From Haematococcus lacustris (Eukaryota > Chlorophyta > Chlorophyceae > Chlamydomonadales > Haematococcaceae), in NCBI GenBank assembly GCA_030144725.1, contig JASKMD010000012.1:9933392-9997391 (forward strand): a stretch of DNA of 64,000 nucleotides, in the 5' to 3' direction. Positions 63,707-64,000 of this stretch are shown in pieces. The notes beneath the pieces are model-generated. The model worked only from the letters and a program-made list of their open reading frames with translations. It searched no databases and had not been told where the DNA came from. The translations under genes were made by a program, and so were the position numbers. The number at the start of each line of letters is the position of its first letter. Position 1 is the first letter of the stretch.

Positions 63707-64000
63707 CCAGCTACAGCAATACAACCCAAGAAAACAAGATACCAAACCCCTCACAAAGGGGATGTGTGTGGGTAAGAGCTATAGAGTAGGGTAGAGCTCT
63801 TGCTAGTAGTAGCCTGGAGGCACACACACCAGAAGGCTGAGCTGGAGTGGACATTAGGCACACTGTCAGTAGCCTTTACAACAGCGATCTCGCAGCCTGT
63901 GTTTGATTACAACTCGTGCTTTATTTTGGTGTTGCATGAGGGCTGTAGGGATTAAAACTTGTAAGTTAAACCAATATGTGACCCCGTTTCCAATGAAAGA
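63707..64000 (+). terminator. 3' untranslated region with TGTAA polyadenylation-type signal
   Basis: TGTAA at 63960-63964, ~255 bp after the TAG of the Fanzor-like gene. TGTAA is the usual nuclear polyadenylation signal in volvocalean algae. The surrounding TTGTAAGTTAAACC (63959-63972) is identical to 60691-60704 upstream of the gene. Confidence 0.5.

Overview
The window looks like repeat-rich nuclear DNA of a chlorophycean (volvocalean) green alga. The reasons are GC-rich coding DNA, small exons with clean GT-AG introns, a TGTAA polyadenylation-type signal after the last gene, a Fanzor/TnpB-like gene, and copia, chromovirus and APE-type LINE elements together. The Fanzor-like protein reminds me of Haematococcus proteins, but that is recollection, not a search. 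There are three scaffold gaps of exactly 500 N (11081-11580, 36167-36666, 57909-58408). No rRNA, tRNA or CRISPR locus is visible.

Layout. 1-4704: two tandem copies of a unit built from a 95-bp minisatellite, with a TATA/CCAAT-bearing spacer between the arrays. 5.5-8.6 kb: a 1.9-kb inverted-repeat element and several copies of a ~110-bp 'leader' module, each placed before a minisatellite. 9.3-11.6 kb: arrays of the 14-bp palindrome CTACAGTACTGTAG and a LINE reverse-transcriptase fragment. 14.2-22.1 kb: a 7.9-kb composite element with 16-bp terminal inverted repeats, filled with satellite arrays (palindrome units, CAG, GGGGGC and a 1.6-kb GGGCT array) but with no transposase. The same element lies in reverse at 30.5-34.9 kb, and a third copy starts at 24.9 kb.

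22.98-24.9 kb carries the best host-type gene: a nine-exon Ulp1/SENP-like (C48) protease whose last visible exon runs into the third element copy. That copy contains a 2.76-kb insertion (25164-27923), which is recognisable because the 14.2-kb copy retains the empty site.

34.9-57.9 kb is a retrotransposon nest. An APE-type LINE (about 39.1-51.2 kb) encodes a 2A-type motif (DVEANPGP) and a papain-fold (Josephin-like) protease-like region ahead of APE and RT. A complete 5,967-bp Ty1/copia element (41820-47786, target duplication ACGTC) sits inside its reading frame. A Ty3/gypsy chromovirus on the minus strand (51176 into the gap) cuts off the LINE 3' end. Part of a second chromovirus lies at 34943-36151.

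58.4-60.7 kb is G/C-rich low-complexity DNA. 60852-63706 is a Fanzor/TnpB-like gene with a frameshift, split by a 1,508-bp non-autonomous DNA transposon that has 25-bp perfect inverted termini and a CAGGAG target duplication. Most of the window is therefore layered insertions whose order can be read from the junctions.
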